Program-made: the position numbers and the translations under genes
Assembly: GCF_004005855.1 (NCBI RefSeq)
Contig: NZ_SACL01000011.1
Location: 62,001 to 126,000 of the forward strand
Source: Rhodovarius crocodyli
GTDB lineage: Bacteria > Pseudomonadota > Alphaproteobacteria > Acetobacterales > Acetobacteraceae
DNA length: 64,000 bases
Direction of reading: 5' to 3'
Shown: positions 51,095 through 59,819 of the stretch, in pieces
How positions within the stretch are numbered: the first letter of the stretch is position 1
Layout of the letters: every line of letters begins with the position of its first letter
The notes under the pieces: generated by a model
Database searches by the model: none
Told to the model about the DNA's origin: nothing
Seen by the model: only the letters and a program-made list of their open reading frames with translations

Positions 51095-52111
51095 TCACCT
51101 GAACGGCAGCCCGTAATGCAGCCCCCCGCGTGAGACCACGTTGTTCTGCCCGCGCGGCAGGTTGATCGCCGTGTTCGGCCCGAAGTTCCGGTCATACACC
51201 TCGCCGTAATTGCCGACTGCCGCGATCACCCGCACCGCCCAGTCGCGCGACAGGCCCAGCATGCCGCCCAGATTGTCCTCGGTGCCCAGGATGCGCTTCA
51301 GCGCGGGGTCGGTCGCCGTGGCCACCAGGCCGCGCACATTGGCCTGGGTGATGCCGCGTTCCTCGGCCTCGACCAGCAGGGCCAGGGTCCAGCGCGCGAT
51401 CGAGTACCATTCCATGTCCCCGCGCGCGACCGAGGGGCCATAGGGATCGCGGCTCAGCACCTCGGGCAGCACCAGGTAGTCGCGCGGGTTGTTCACGGCG
51501 GTGGCCACCGCGGCGGCCAGGTCCGCGGCGCCCGAGGTCACGGCATCGCAGCGTCCTGCCAGGAAGGCCTCCAGCACGTTGGGGAAGCGGTCGAAAGTGA
51601 CGGGCGTGAAGCTGTGGTTGCGGGCGCGCAGGTAATCCGCGACCTCGGGCAGGTTGGACCCGCCATTGCTGGCGCAGATGGTGGCCCCCGTCAGCTGCTC
51701 CAGGCTGGTCACGCCCGAGGCACGGCGGACCATGACGCCGGTGCCGGTGTAGAGGTTCACCCCCACGAAGACGATGCCCAGGCTGACATCGCGTGAGAAG
51801 GTCTGCACCGTATCGCGCGCCAGAACATCCACCTCGCCGGAGCTGAGCGCCGCGAAGCGGGTGGACAGCGTCAGCGGCACGAAGGTGACGCGGCGCGGGT
51901 CACCCAGCACGGCGGTGGCCAGGGCCCGGCAGTAGTCGACATCCAGCCCCCGCCATTCGCCCTGCGTGTCGGGCAGCGAGAAGCCGGCGGTCACGCCGCC
52001 CACGCCGCAGCGCACGGTGTTGTTGGCGCGGATGCGGTCGAGCACCACGCCGGCCTGGGCGTGCGGGATCGCCAGCAGCGCAAGGGCCGCGATGAGAAGG
52101 AGCCGCTTCAT
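51095..52111 (-). CDS. Amino-acid ABC transporter substrate-binding protein (AapJ-like), 338 aa
   Basis: Periplasmic binding protein. The signal peptide MKRLLLIAALALLAIPHAQA is followed by VLDRIRANNTVRCGVGG, GEWRGLDVDYCRALATAVLGD and FAALSSGEVDVLARDTVQTFSRD, as in the general amino-acid binding proteins AapJ/BztA. Length fits that group. No permease or ATPase gene is adjacent, so it either works with a transporter elsewhere or has become part of the metabolism of the neighbouring aminotransferase. GGAG lies upstream of the ATG, and the upstream gene overlaps by 4 nt. Confidence 0.85.
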   Translation of the reverse strand: MKRLLLIAALALLAIPHAQAGVVLDRIRANNTVRCGVGGVTAGFSLPDTQGEWRGLDVDYCRALATAVLGDPRRVTFVPLTLSTRFAALSSGEVDVLARDTVQTFSRDVSLGIVFVGVNLYTGTGVMVRRASGVTSLEQLTGATICASNGGSNLPEVADYLRARNHSFTPVTFDRFPNVLEAFLAGRCDAVTSGAADLAAAVATAVNNPRDYLVLPEVLSRDPYGPSVARGDMEWYSIARWTLALLVEAEERGITQANVRGLVATATDPALKRILGTEDNLGGMLGLSRDWAVRVIAAVGNYGEVYDRNFGPNTAINLPRGQNNVVSRGGLHYGLPFR

Positions 52112-53457
52112 GCCTGGAACTCCGCGATCGTGGCCTTGATGAGGGTGTCGGCGATGAGCACGACCTGCTCCTCGCCCATCGGCGTGGAGAGCGCGCCGGA
52201 GCAGTTGGGCGTCAGCAGGATGCCTGCCCCCAGCATCGCGGCGTGGATGCGCGGCAGGGCCTCGGCCTCGGCCGGCAGCGGGCGGGCGCTGCGGTAGTCC
52301 TCGATCTTGCGCGCGCCCGGATGCAGGCGGAACAACGACCCGGCGCCGGCCATGCGGCCCGGCAGGCCGGCGGCGGCAAGCCCGGCGTTCACGCGCTGGC
52401 GCAGCATCTCACCCAGCCCGTTGAGCCGGGCGACGGCGGCCTCGTCGTAATGGGCCAGCGACGCCAGCCCCGCCGCCATGGTCAGCGGATTGGCGCTGAA
52501 AGTGCCGCCCAGCGCCACCTTCGGCTTGCCGGCGGCGTGGTTGTACACCGCCATGCGCGCGGCGGGGCCCGAGACAGCGCCCACCGGCAGACCGCCGCCG
52601 ATGATCTTCCCGAGCGTCACGAAATCCGGTTCCAACCCGAACAGCGGCGAGACGCCGCCGAAACCGAGGCGGAAATTCACCACCTCGTCCACGATCAGCA
52701 TGATGCCGTCGCGCGCGCAGGCCTGCTGCACGGCCGCGATCACGGCGGCGGGCATGGGCACCATGCCGGCCTTGGAGGCCTGGGGGTCCAGGATGATGGC
52801 CGCAAGCGACGGCCCCTCACGCTTTAGGATGGCGGCGCAGCGGTCGGCGTCGGCATAGGGCAGCACCACCGTATCGGCCAGCACCGCGGGGGGCGTGCCC
52901 TTGGCATAGGCGATGGAGGCCGGGTTGCCGGCCGCATCGTCCCATTCCTCGGGCCTGCTCTCCAGGCTCACCTCGGCGTGGTCGTAGGAGCCGTGGTAGC
53001 AGCCCTCGAACTTCGCGATGCGATGGCGGCCGGTCACGCCGCGCGCGCCCTTGATGGCGGCCATCACCGCCTCGGTGCCGGAATTGCAGAAGCGGGTCTG
53101 TTCCAGGCGCGGGTTGCGGGCGCGCAGCGTCTCGGCCAGCGCGATCTCGGCCTCCATCGGCACGCCGAAGGCCGTGCCCTTGGCGATGGCATCGGTCAGC
53201 GCCGCCACGATGGGCGGGAAGGCGTGCCCATGCGCGAGGGAGAAGAAATTGTTGGCGCAATCCAGGATGCGGCGGCCGTCCAGGTCGATGATCCAGCAGC
53301 CCTCGCCGCGCGCGGCATAGGGCGGGTGCGGCGCGAACCAGGAGGCGTGGCGCATGGAGCCGCCCGGCACCACGCGCTGTTCTCGCAGAAAGGCGGCGGC
53401 GGAGCGCGTCATCGGCGCCTCCAGCCCGGTGTCGTTGCGCAGGGTATGGGCGCTCAT
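52108..53457 (-). CDS. Class III aminotransferase of the glutamate-1-semialdehyde aminomutase type, 449 aa
   Basis: PLP enzyme with FCNSGTEAVMAAIKGARGVTG, KFEGCYHGSYDHAEVSLES, LIVDEVVNFRLGFGGV and the PLP Lys in FVTLGKIIGGGLPVGAVSG. It resembles HemL but starts with a longer leader and is not near haem genes. Its coupling to an amino-acid-binding protein (ATGA overlap) and to a divergent RpiR regulator points to catabolism of an amino compound rather than tetrapyrrole synthesis. ATG 53457 has AAGGAG upstream; a longer reading from 53562 runs through the operator and is rejected. Confidence 0.82.
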   Translation of the reverse strand: MSAHTLRNDTGLEAPMTRSAAAFLREQRVVPGGSMRHASWFAPHPPYAARGEGCWIIDLDGRRILDCANNFFSLAHGHAFPPIVAALTDAIAKGTAFGVPMEAEIALAETLRARNPRLEQTRFCNSGTEAVMAAIKGARGVTGRHRIAKFEGCYHGSYDHAEVSLESRPEEWDDAAGNPASIAYAKGTPPAVLADTVVLPYADADRCAAILKREGPSLAAIILDPQASKAGMVPMPAAVIAAVQQACARDGIMLIVDEVVNFRLGFGGVSPLFGLEPDFVTLGKIIGGGLPVGAVSGPAARMAVYNHAAGKPKVALGGTFSANPLTMAAGLASLAHYDEAAVARLNGLGEMLRQRVNAGLAAAGLPGRMAGAGSLFRLHPGARKIEDYRSARPLPAEAEALPRIHAAMLGAGILLTPNCSGALSTPMGEEQVVLIADTLIKATIAEFQA

Positions 53458-53488
53458 CGGCGGCTCCTTCGGATGATCTGACGGCAAC

Positions 53489-53533
53489 TGAACCATATGA
53501 TCCATTTCATTCGCAACAGGATCATTTGGTTCA
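53489..53533. promoter_or_regulatory. Inverted-repeat operator between aminotransferase and RpiR genes
   Basis: TGAACCATATGATCC (53489-53503) and GGATCATTTGGTTCA (53519-53533) are inverted copies that agree at 14 of 15 positions and are separated by 15 nt. The 30-bp centre spacing places the sites on the same DNA face. RpiR regulators bind such repeats in front of their targets. Confidence 0.65.
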
Positions 53534-53560
53534 TTCGGCTCACCATGCGAGGATCGCTGC

Positions 53561-54466
53561 ATGGAATCCGATCAGACCGCCGCCGCGATTGCCGCCCTGC
53601 TGCCCGAACTGGGCACGCAGATGGCGGCCGCCGCCCGCCATGTGCTGGCCCATCCGGAGGATGTGGCGGTGTTCTCGATGCGCGAGCTGGCCCGCCGCGC
53701 CGGGGTGCCCCCGGTCACGATGGTGCGCCTGGCGCAGCGGCTGGGCCTTGCGGGCTATGCCGAGCTCAGGCGGCACTATGTGAACGGGGTGCGGGCCGGG
53801 CGGCTGCTCGGGCCTGCCGCCAACCGCAACGCCGATGCCGCGCGGGGCATCGCGGCGGCCGCCGCGCGCAGCACCGGCGCGCTGGGCTTCGCCGCCGAAT
53901 TCTTCGCGGCCGAGCAGGAGATCCTGCACCGCAGCCTGGCCGGGCTGAACGAGGCCGCGCTGCAGCAGGCCGCCACCCTGCTGGCCCAGGCCCGCCGCGT
54001 GCAGGTGGTGGGCCGGCGCACGACCTATCCGGCGGCCTTCGCCCTGGCCTATGCGCTGCGCAAGGCACGGCCCGACGTGTCGCTCGCGGACGACACGGCC
54101 GGCGCCCCGGAAACCTTCCTGGAGGACATGGCCCCGGGCGACGTGGTGGTGGCGATCAGCTTCGCGCCCTACAGCCGGCTGACCCAGAGCCTGGCCGACG
54201 CGGCGGCCCAGGCGGGCGCCCGGGTCATCGGCATCGGCGACGCACCGACTGCGCCGCTGGCGAAGCTGGCGGGCGCACTGTTCTTCGTCGCACCCACCAC
54301 CTCACGCGCCTTTCCGGAATCGGCGGTGGGGGCGCTCGCGATGGGCAATCTGCTGGTGGCGCTGACGGTCGCGACACTGGGCGCGCCCGCCCAGCAGCGC
54401 ATCCGCGCGAATGAGCGGCGGATCGTGGCCGCCGGCGAGTATCTGCAGGCGCGGACTGCCCGCTAG
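53561..54466 (+). CDS. RpiR/MurR-family regulator, 301 aa
   Basis: N-terminal HTH of the RpiR type (FSMRELARRAGVPPVTMVRLAQRLGLAGYAELRRHYV, about residues 38-75) and a C-terminal SIS domain (about 125 to 270: ARRVQVVGRRTTYPAAFALAYAL, GDVVVAISFAPYSRLTQSLADAA). SIS domains bind sugar phosphates or related ligands, though many such regulators near aminotransferases sense other compounds. It is divergent from the aminotransferase and binding-protein operon, with a clear inverted-repeat operator between them. Confidence 0.87.
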   Translation: MESDQTAAAIAALLPELGTQMAAAARHVLAHPEDVAVFSMRELARRAGVPPVTMVRLAQRLGLAGYAELRRHYVNGVRAGRLLGPAANRNADAARGIAAAAARSTGALGFAAEFFAAEQEILHRSLAGLNEAALQQAATLLAQARRVQVVGRRTTYPAAFALAYALRKARPDVSLADDTAGAPETFLEDMAPGDVVVAISFAPYSRLTQSLADAAAQAGARVIGIGDAPTAPLAKLAGALFFVAPTTSRAFPESAVGALAMGNLLVALTVATLGAPAQQRIRANERRIVAAGEYLQARTAR

Positions 54467-54481
54467 AGCGCGCTATCTGCC

Positions 54482-55111
54482 CTAGGCGTGCCCGGCCACG
54501 TCGCTCAGCAGCAGCGGGTCGACCTTCAGCTTGGCCAGCGCCTGGCGCCAGGTGGCCTCGGGCTTGCTGCCGAACAGCAGGTCCGCGTCGGCGGGCACGG
54601 TCAGCCAGGCATTGGCCGCGATCTCACCCTCCAGCTGCCCGGGGCCCCAGCCGGCGTAGCCCAGCGCGAGCAGGCAGTCGCGCGGGCCATTGCCCTCGGC
54701 GATCGCCTTCAGCACCTCGACCGAGGCGGTCAGTGCCGCGCCCTCGCGATCCGGCCCGCCCGGCACCGGCAGGGTGCCGTCGGTCTGCCATTCGGGGCTG
54801 TGCAGCACGAAGCCGCGCCCACCCTCCACCGGCCCGCCGCTGACCATGCGGATGGCCCGCGCGGGCGGGGCGGGCGTGATGCCCAGCTGCTGCAGCAGGT
54901 CCTCGAAGGCGAAGCTGTCCAGCGGGCGGTTCAGCACCAGCCCCATCGCGCCGTCAGCCGAATGCGCGCAGAGGCAGATCACCGTCTGCGCGAAGCGCGG
55001 GTCCTGCATGGCGGGCGTCGCGATCAGCAACTGCCCCGTCAACCAATCACCCGAGCCGTGGCTCGGTCCGGTGCCGGCACCGGAGCCGGTCTTGCGCATC
55101 GCCATGCCCAT
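54482..55111 (-). CDS. YqgE/AlgH family protein, 209 aa
   Basis: Family core is clear: LTGQLLIATPAMQDPRFAQTVICLCAHSADGAMGLVLNRPLD, GGPVEGGRGFVLHS, and LALGYAGWGPGQLEGEIAANAWL. These proteins are widespread; their function is not firmly known, though AlgH has been linked to transcriptional control in Pseudomonas. The N-terminal 20 residues are Gly/Ser-rich. Starts at 55111, 55105 and 55099 are all possible. It is divergent from the peroxiredoxin gene. Confidence 0.85.
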   Translation of the reverse strand: MGMAMRKTGSGAGTGPSHGSGDWLTGQLLIATPAMQDPRFAQTVICLCAHSADGAMGLVLNRPLDSFAFEDLLQQLGITPAPPARAIRMVSGGPVEGGRGFVLHSPEWQTDGTLPVPGGPDREGAALTASVEVLKAIAEGNGPRDCLLALGYAGWGPGQLEGEIAANAWLTVPADADLLFGSKPEATWRQALAKLKVDPLLLSDVAGHA

Positions 55112-55246
55112 GATCCGAGGTCCCTGTCTGCTTGCCATGTGACAGATGTGGAGCGCGCGCCGCGCCCCCACAAGACCCTCCCCCGGATGACACGCCCCGG
55201 CCCCTTCGCTACCCTCCCGCTTCCCCAAGCCGAGAGAGGGCCAGCC

Positions 55247-55729
55247 ATGACGATCCAAGTGGGCGACAGCATTCCGAGCGTGAAGGTCATGCTCGCCACC
55301 GCCGAAGGCCCGAAGGAGGCCGACACCACCGCGCTGTTCGCCGGCAAGACCGTGGCCCTGTTCGGCCTGCCGGGCGCCTTCACCCCCACCTGCTCCGCCA
55401 AGCACGTGCCGGGCTATGTCGCCAATGAGGCCGCGCTGAAGGCCAAGGGCGTGGACGCGATCGTCTGCCTCTCGGTGAACGACGCCTTCGTCATGGGCGC
55501 CTGGGGCAAGGACCAGCAGGTGGGCGACAAGGTGGTGATGATGGCCGATGGCGGCGCCGCCTTCACCAAGGCCCTCGGCCTGGACCAGGACCTGACCGCG
55601 CGCGGCATGGGCATCCGCAGCCAGCGCTTCGCCCTGGTGGCGAAGGACGGCAAGGTGACGCATGTCGCCGTGGAAAAGCCCGGCGAGTTCGAGGTGAGCA
55701 AGGCCGAATCCATCCTGGCAATCCTCTGA
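55247..55729 (+). CDS. Peroxiredoxin, Prx5/AhpE-like (glutaredoxin-type), 160 aa
   Basis: Reduces hydroperoxides. The peroxidatic Cys is at residue 49 in LPGAFTPTCSAKHVPGY, with the conserved Thr and Pro upstream. The rest follows the family: VDAIVCLSVNDAFVMGAWGKDQ, and a conserved Arg in GIRSQRFALVAKDGKV. Length matches the Prx5 group (about 160). A GAGAGGG lies upstream of ATG 55247. The glycosyltransferase gene starts 20 nt after the stop. Confidence 0.92.
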   Translation: MTIQVGDSIPSVKVMLATAEGPKEADTTALFAGKTVALFGLPGAFTPTCSAKHVPGYVANEAALKAKGVDAIVCLSVNDAFVMGAWGKDQQVGDKVVMMADGGAAFTKALGLDQDLTARGMGIRSQRFALVAKDGKVTHVAVEKPGEFEVSKAESILAIL

Positions 55730-55749
55730 TCCTCGATGTCACGCGCCTG

Positions 55750-56877
55750 ATGGCCGTCGCCTTCCGGGGCCGGCCATCGGGCATGGACCGTATCGAGATC
55801 GCCCATGCCCGGCGGGCGTTGGGCGATCCGGCGGCCACGCTGGTCTGCCGCAACCTGTGGGGCCGCTATGCTGCCCTCCCGCGGGGGATGGTGGCGCAGG
55901 TGCTGGCAGCGGGCGCCGAGGGGCGCCGGCCACGCAGGCTGATCGCCCGCCACGCGCTGCGCCTGGCCTTGGGCGCCGGCCGCGCCGAGGCGGTGGCCGC
56001 GGCCTCACGGCCCGGGGCCGTCTTCAGCATCGTCAGCCACCAGGGGCTGGAGGACATGCGCGCGATCGAGAGCCTGACGCGCCACGGCGCCGCCTTCGTG
56101 CCGCTGATCCATGACATCATCCCGATCACCCACCCCGAATACAACCGGCCGGTGCAGCCGCCGCGCCATGCCGGGCGCATGCTGGCGGTCTCCCGCCTCG
56201 CGGCGGGCGTGGCCTATGTCAGCGCCGAGAGCAGGCGCCAGGCCGAGAGCTGGATGCAGGCCCAGGGCCGGGTGCCGCCGGGCGCCGTAGCCCCGCCGGG
56301 CATCGACCTCAGGACCCGCGCCAGCCCCGATGAGAGCGGCGCTTATTTCCTGACGATCTGCACGCTGGAACCCCGCAAGAACCACATGCTGCTGCTGGAG
56401 GTGTGGCGCGAGCTGCACGCCAGGCTGGGCACCGAGACGCCACGGCTGATCTTCGTCGGCCGCCAGGGCTGGGAGGTGGAGCCCGTGCGCCGCTTCATCG
56501 AGGCGCATCCCCACTACGTCGACTGGCGCGGCCATATGGGCGAGGCCGAGCTGGCCAGCCTGCTCGCCGGCGCACGGGCCCTGCTGTTCCCGAGCTTCGC
56601 CGAGGGCTTCGGCCTGCCGGTGGGTGAGGCGCTGGCCTCCGGCGTGCCGGTCATCGCCTCGGACCTCGCGGTGCTGCGGGAAGTGGGCGGGGATGTGCCG
56701 GACTATCTGGACACGCTCGACGGGCTGGGCTGGCTGCAGGCGGTGGAGGATTATGCCGACCCCGCGCATCCGCGCCGCCTGGCCCAGCTCGACAGGCTGG
56801 CCGGATGGCGCGCGCCGGACTGGGCCACGCATTTCGCCCGCTTCGACGGCCTCATCAGCGCGCTGGCGGCTGATTGA
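55750..56877 (+). CDS. Glycosyltransferase family 4-type protein, 375 aa
   Basis: GT-B glycosyltransferase with the C-terminal donor site: FLTICTLEPRKNHMLLLEVW, RLIFVGRQGWEVEPV, LFPSFAEGFGLPVGEALASGVPVIASDLAVLREVGGD (the E-x7-E region). The N-terminal part includes FVPLIHDIIPITHPEY. The sugar and acceptor are unknown. The reading frame continues upstream of ATG 55750 as ILDVTRL, a segment common at the start of these proteins, so the true start may be a non-standard codon near 55726 that overlaps the peroxiredoxin stop. Confidence 0.85.
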   Translation: MAVAFRGRPSGMDRIEIAHARRALGDPAATLVCRNLWGRYAALPRGMVAQVLAAGAEGRRPRRLIARHALRLALGAGRAEAVAAASRPGAVFSIVSHQGLEDMRAIESLTRHGAAFVPLIHDIIPITHPEYNRPVQPPRHAGRMLAVSRLAAGVAYVSAESRRQAESWMQAQGRVPPGAVAPPGIDLRTRASPDESGAYFLTICTLEPRKNHMLLLEVWRELHARLGTETPRLIFVGRQGWEVEPVRRFIEAHPHYVDWRGHMGEAELASLLAGARALLFPSFAEGFGLPVGEALASGVPVIASDLAVLREVGGDVPDYLDTLDGLGWLQAVEDYADPAHPRRLAQLDRLAGWRAPDWATHFARFDGLISALAAD

Positions 56878-56907
56878 CGCGGCCCCTGGCTTGAGGGAGA
56901 CAGCCTC

Positions 56908-57528
56908 ATGCCCGATTGCCGCCTCTACCTCATCACCCCGCCGCGCCTGACCGATGGCTTCGAGACGCTGCTCGCCCAGGCGCTGGACGCCGGGGATGTC
57001 GCCTGCGTGCAGCTGCGGCTGAAGGACGCCGGCCGCGACGAGGTGGCGCGGGCCGTCGAGAAGCTGATGCCCGTGACCCAGTCGCGCGGCGTGGCCTTCC
57101 TGCTGAACGACGATGCCGAAACGGCCAAGCGCCTGGGCTGCGACGGCGCCCATCTGGGCCAGACCGACGGCGACCACGAGGCCGCCCGCAAGGCGCTGGA
57201 CAGCCATATCCTGGGCATCACCTGCCATTCCTCCCGCCACATGGCGATGACGGCGGGCGAGCTGGGCGCCGACTACGTGGCCTTCGGCGCCTTCTTCCCG
57301 ACCGAGACCAAGCAGACCGAGCACGTCGCGACCGTCGAGCTGCTGGAATGGTGGCGGGAGATGATGGAGATCCCCTGCGTGGCCATCGGCGGCATCACGG
57401 CCGCCAACTGCGCCCCCCTGGTGCGCGCCGGCGCGGATTTCCTGGCCGTGGTCGGTGCCGTCTGGAACCACCAGGACGGGCCGGGCGCGGGCGTGAAGGC
57501 GATGAACGCGGCGATCGCCGGGGCCTGA
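56908..57528 (+). CDS. thiE: Thiamine phosphate synthase, 206 aa
   Basis: Joins the pyrimidine and thiazole halves of thiamine. It has a TIM-barrel with [86 protein letters not shown] and [30 protein letters not shown]. The substitutions around the diphosphate-binding loop are within the variation of alphaproteobacterial copies. It follows the glycosyltransferase gene by 30 nt and ends at a triple hairpin. Confidence 0.85.
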   Translation: MPDCRLYLITPPRLTDGFETLLAQALDAGDVACVQLRLKDAGRDEVARAVEKLMPVTQSRGVAFLLNDDAETAKRLGCDGAHLGQTDGDHEAARKALDSHILGITCHSSRHMAMTAGELGADYVAFGAFFPTETKQTEHVATVELLEWWREMMEIPCVAIGGITAANCAPLVRAGADFLAVVGAVWNHQDGPGAGVKAMNAAIAGA

Positions 57529-57537
57529 GGGTGGTGC

Positions 57538-57608
57538 GGGGGCTTCGCCCCCGGGCCCCGACCAAGGGGCGCTGCCCCTTGGTCGGGGTCCGGGGATGAA
57601 ATCCCCGG
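57538..57608. repeat. Three-hairpin intergenic repeat between thiE and folC
   Basis: Three hairpins are stacked in 71 bp: GGGGGC-TTC-GCCCCC (57538-57552); a 15-bp arm CCCCGACCAAGGGGC with loop GCT (57556-57588); and CCGGGGAT-GAA-ATCCCCGG (57590-57608). It lies between two convergent gene ends and resembles the array near 50.9 kb. It probably works as a bidirectional terminator and is a member of a genome-wide repeat family (inference). Confidence 0.7.
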
Positions 57609-57615
57609 CACGCCC

Positions 57616-58902
57616 TCACACCAGCGGCGTCCCGTCCGCCTTCAACACTTCGCCGGCCAGATACAGGCTGCCGCAGACCAGCACGCGGCCGGGTTGGTCG
57701 CGCGTCACCTGGGCCAGCGCCTCCGCCACCGTGCCACCGTTCCGGGCGCGCCCCTGGCTCGCGGCCACGATGTCCTCGATGGGCATGGCCAGGTGCTGGC
57801 CCGGCTCACGCACTGCCAGCAGCGTGGTGGCGAAGGGCAGCAGCGGGCGCAGGAAGTCGGCCGCGCCCTTGCCCTGCTTCATGCCGACCAGGATATGCAG
57901 CGGCTGGTCCGACCAAGCGGGCAGGAACTGCGCCAGCGCCTCTCCGGCGCCGGCATTGTGGCCGCCGTCGAGCCACAGCGCATGCGGGGCCGCGGCCTCG
58001 GCCAGCCTGCCGTGCAGGGGTTGCAGGCGGGCGGGCCAGCGGGCGGCGGCGACGCCGGCCTGGATGGCGGCCTCGTTCAGCCAATCCGGGTTCCAGGCGC
58101 GCAGGGCGGCGATGGCGATGCCGGCATTGTCGTACTGATGCACGCCCGGCAGGCCGAGCGGCGGCAGCGGGATGGAAGCACCGCCCGCGGGGGTGAAGCC
58201 GCGCTTGTCCATCTCCCAGGCCTCATGCCGGGCCAACAGGGGCGCGCCGTGCTCGGCCGCCACGCGGCGCAGCACCTCCATCGCCTCGGGCTTCTGCGTG
58301 CCGGTCGCGACCGGCACGCCCTGCTTGATGATGCCTGCCTTCTCGAAGGCAATGGCGCCCAGCGTGTCGCCCAGGAAATCCATGTGGTCCATGGAGATGG
58401 AGGCGATGGCGCAGGCGGCCGGGCGCTCGATCACGTTCGTCGCGTCGAAGCGGCCGCCGAGGCCCACCTCCAGCACCACCACATCGGCGGGCGTGCGGGA
58501 GAACAGCAGGAAGCCCGTGGCCGCGATCACCTCGAACACGGAGATGGCGGCGCCGGCATTCACGCGCTCCACCTCCTCCAGCGCATCGGCCAGCGCGTCC
58601 TCGCCCACCAGTTCCCCGGCCAGGCGGATGCGCTCATGGAAGCGCACCAGATGCGGGCTGGTGAAGACATGGGCGCGGCGGCCGGCGGCCTCGGTGATGG
58701 CGCGCAGGAAGGCGCAGGTGCTGCCCTTCCCGTTCGTGCCGGCCACATGGATCACGGGCGGCATCGCGCGCTCGGGGTTGCCCATGCGCGCCAGCAGCGC
58801 CTCCAGCCGCCCCAGGCTGAGGTCGATCAGCTTCGGGTGCAGGCGGTGCAGGCGCTCGATGACCGGGGCGGAACGGCCGCCCAGACCTTTCGCCTCGTTC
58901 AT
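57616..58902 (-). CDS. folC: Bifunctional folylpolyglutamate synthase/dihydrofolate synthase, 428 aa
   Basis: Adds glutamate to folates. The ATP site VIHVAGTNGKGSTCAFLRA is near residue 55, followed by VFTSPHLVRFHERIRLAGE, VVLEVGLGGRFDATNVI, the SMDHMDFLGDTLGAIAFEKAGIIKQG block and LWLDGGHNAGAGEALAQFL. Length is normal. The ATG at 58902 overlaps the accD stop in an ATGA; a longer reading of the same frame lies within accD and is rejected. The accD-folC pair is a common arrangement in alphaproteobacteria. Confidence 0.94.
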   Translation of the reverse strand: MNEAKGLGGRSAPVIERLHRLHPKLIDLSLGRLEALLARMGNPERAMPPVIHVAGTNGKGSTCAFLRAITEAAGRRAHVFTSPHLVRFHERIRLAGELVGEDALADALEEVERVNAGAAISVFEVIAATGFLLFSRTPADVVVLEVGLGGRFDATNVIERPAACAIASISMDHMDFLGDTLGAIAFEKAGIIKQGVPVATGTQKPEAMEVLRRVAAEHGAPLLARHEAWEMDKRGFTPAGGASIPLPPLGLPGVHQYDNAGIAIAALRAWNPDWLNEAAIQAGVAAARWPARLQPLHGRLAEAAAPHALWLDGGHNAGAGEALAQFLPAWSDQPLHILVGMKQGKGAADFLRPLLPFATTLLAVREPGQHLAMPIEDIVAASQGRARNGGTVAEALAQVTRDQPGRVLVCGSLYLAGEVLKADGTPLV

Positions 58903-59792
58903 TCCACGGGCGCGGGGGGCGGCAGTTCCAGGGCGCCGGGCAGTTCGGACACGCGCAGCAGGCTGATGACCTGCGCGAGCGTCGCCTTCATGTCGCCGCG
59001 CTTCACCACCATGTCCAGGATACCGTGCGCCAGCAGGTATTCGGCGCGCTGGAAGCCCTCGGGCAGCTTCTCGCGCACCGTCTGCTCGATCACGCGGGCG
59101 CCGGCGAAGCCGATCATGGCATTGGGCTCGGCGATGTGGATGTCGCCCAGCATGGCGAAGCTGGCGGTGACGCCACCCGTGGTCGGGTCGCACATCACCA
59201 CGATGAAGGGCAGGCCTGCCTCCTTCACCATCTGGGTCGCGATCACGGTGCGCGGCATCTGCATCAGGCTGACGGCACCTTCCTGCATGCGCGCGCCGCC
59301 CGAGGCGGTGAACACGATCAGCGGCGCGTCCTGCAGCACGGCCAGGCGGGCGGCGGCGACCAGCGCCTCACCCACGCCTGCGCCCATGGAGCCGCCGAGG
59401 AAGAAGAACTCGAAGGCCGCGACCACGGCCGGCTGGCCGTCGATCGTGCCATGGCCCACCACCACCGCGTCATCCAGCCCGGACTTGGCCTGGGCATCGC
59501 GCAGGCGCTCGGAATAGCGGCGCTGGTCGCGGAACTTCAGCGGGTCGGCCGGGACCTTGGGCAGCTCGATCTTCTGCCAGCCCTCGTCCAGCGTGCATTC
59601 CAGCCGCTGGCGGGCGCCCATGCGCTCATGATGGCCGCAATGCGGGCAGACGCGCAGGTTGCGCTCCAGATCGCGGTGAAACACCATCTGCTCGCAGTTG
59701 GAGCATTTGTGCCAGAGATTCTCCGGCACCTCGCGCGAAGTGCCGAACAGCGTCTTGATCTTGGGCAGCGCCCACTCGCTGATCCAGTTCAT
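58899..59792 (-). CDS. accD: Acetyl-CoA carboxylase carboxyltransferase subunit beta, 297 aa
   Basis: Part of the carboxyltransferase that makes malonyl-CoA for fatty-acid synthesis. The N-terminal zinc finger has Cys 30, 33, 49 and 52 (HKCSNCEQMVFHRDL, RVCPHCGHHERM). The carboxylase fold includes FEFFFLGGSMGAGVGEALV, IVFTASGGARMQEGAVSLMQM, VVMCDPTTGGVTASFAMLGD and GFAGARVIEQTV. Full length. It is first of the accD-folC operon. Confidence 0.96.
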   Translation of the reverse strand: MNWISEWALPKIKTLFGTSREVPENLWHKCSNCEQMVFHRDLERNLRVCPHCGHHERMGARQRLECTLDEGWQKIELPKVPADPLKFRDQRRYSERLRDAQAKSGLDDAVVVGHGTIDGQPAVVAAFEFFFLGGSMGAGVGEALVAAARLAVLQDAPLIVFTASGGARMQEGAVSLMQMPRTVIATQMVKEAGLPFIVVMCDPTTGGVTASFAMLGDIHIAEPNAMIGFAGARVIEQTVREKLPEGFQRAEYLLAHGILDMVVKRGDMKATLAQVISLLRVSELPGALELPPPAPVE

Positions 59793-59819
59793 GCAACCTG
59801 TACCCTCATCAGGCGGCCT

